In this document: in pieces, positions 7,139-7,149 of the stretch
How positions within the stretch are numbered: position 1 is the first letter of the stretch
Layout of the letters: every line of letters begins with the position of its first letter
NCBI GenBank assembly: GCA_947628125.1
Contig: CANQYR010000052.1
Coordinates: forward strand, 1-7,149
DNA: 7,149 nucleotides
Direction: 5' to 3'
Source of the DNA: an uncultured Bacilli bacterium
GTDB taxonomy: Bacteria > Bacillota_I > Bacilli_A > RF39 > UBA660
Position numbers and translations under genes: made by a program
Notes under the pieces: generated by a model
The model's input: only the letters and a program-made list of their open reading frames with translations
Database searches by the model: none
What the model was told of the DNA's origin: nothing

Positions 7139-7149
7139 CAAAATAGGTG
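7114..7149 (+). repeat. Repeated G-tract / promoter / ribosome-site module, copy 2
   Basis: The same module as at 1-37 with one G fewer, cut by the window edge within its AGGTG ribosome site. Since copy 1 is followed 8 bases later by a start codon, a gene almost certainly begins just outside. By analogy it may be a second member of the same surface-protein family, but nothing in the window shows its product. Confidence 0.85.

Noticed and set aside
1..7149. The two end repeats as terminal repeats of a mobile element
   Set aside because: They are direct copies of a promoter and ribosome site, each placed just before a start codon or a window edge. No transposase, integrase or target-site duplication is seen, and the genes between are housekeeping addBA.

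Overview
The window is a very AT-rich, tightly packed bacterial segment with three plus-strand genes. It holds one predicted cell-surface protein and an addB-addA pair for double-strand break repair. Firmicute-type AddAB, strong AGGAGG/GAGGAG ribosome sites, TGG for Trp and TGA as a true stop (end of addB) suggest a low-GC Firmicute using the standard code. An uncultured gut Bacilli lineage such as RF39 is my best guess, not proven here.

Layout. Bases 1-44 carry a run of 10 G, an extended -10 box and a ribosome site. The surface-protein gene (45-1661) follows. It has an N-terminal hydrophobic segment, a TasA/camelysin-like region, and a C-terminal domain that I read as a C-type-lectin-like target of a diversity-generating retroelement (DGR). 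A GC-rich, A-poor patch at about 1476-1600 looks like the DGR variable region. A weak terminator and a possible promoter lie in 1662-1750. Next come addB (1751-4042, short for its family) and addA (4005-7076), which overlap by 38 bases. A good intrinsic terminator follows addA. The window then ends with a second copy of the opening G-tract/promoter/ribosome-site module (9 G here), evidently leading into another gene just outside.

Most interesting point. The repeated module places a homopolymeric G tract next to an extended -10 box, the usual architecture of slipped-strand phase-variable promoters. One copy drives a protein whose binding face appears to be diversified by a DGR. If both readings hold, this is a family of surface receptors with two stacked layers of variation: on/off (or graded) expression by G-tract length, and ligand specificity by adenine-directed mutagenesis. 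No reverse transcriptase or template repeat is in the window, so the DGR would have to act from elsewhere. AddAB appears to be an ordinary housekeeping operon lying between two such cassettes.
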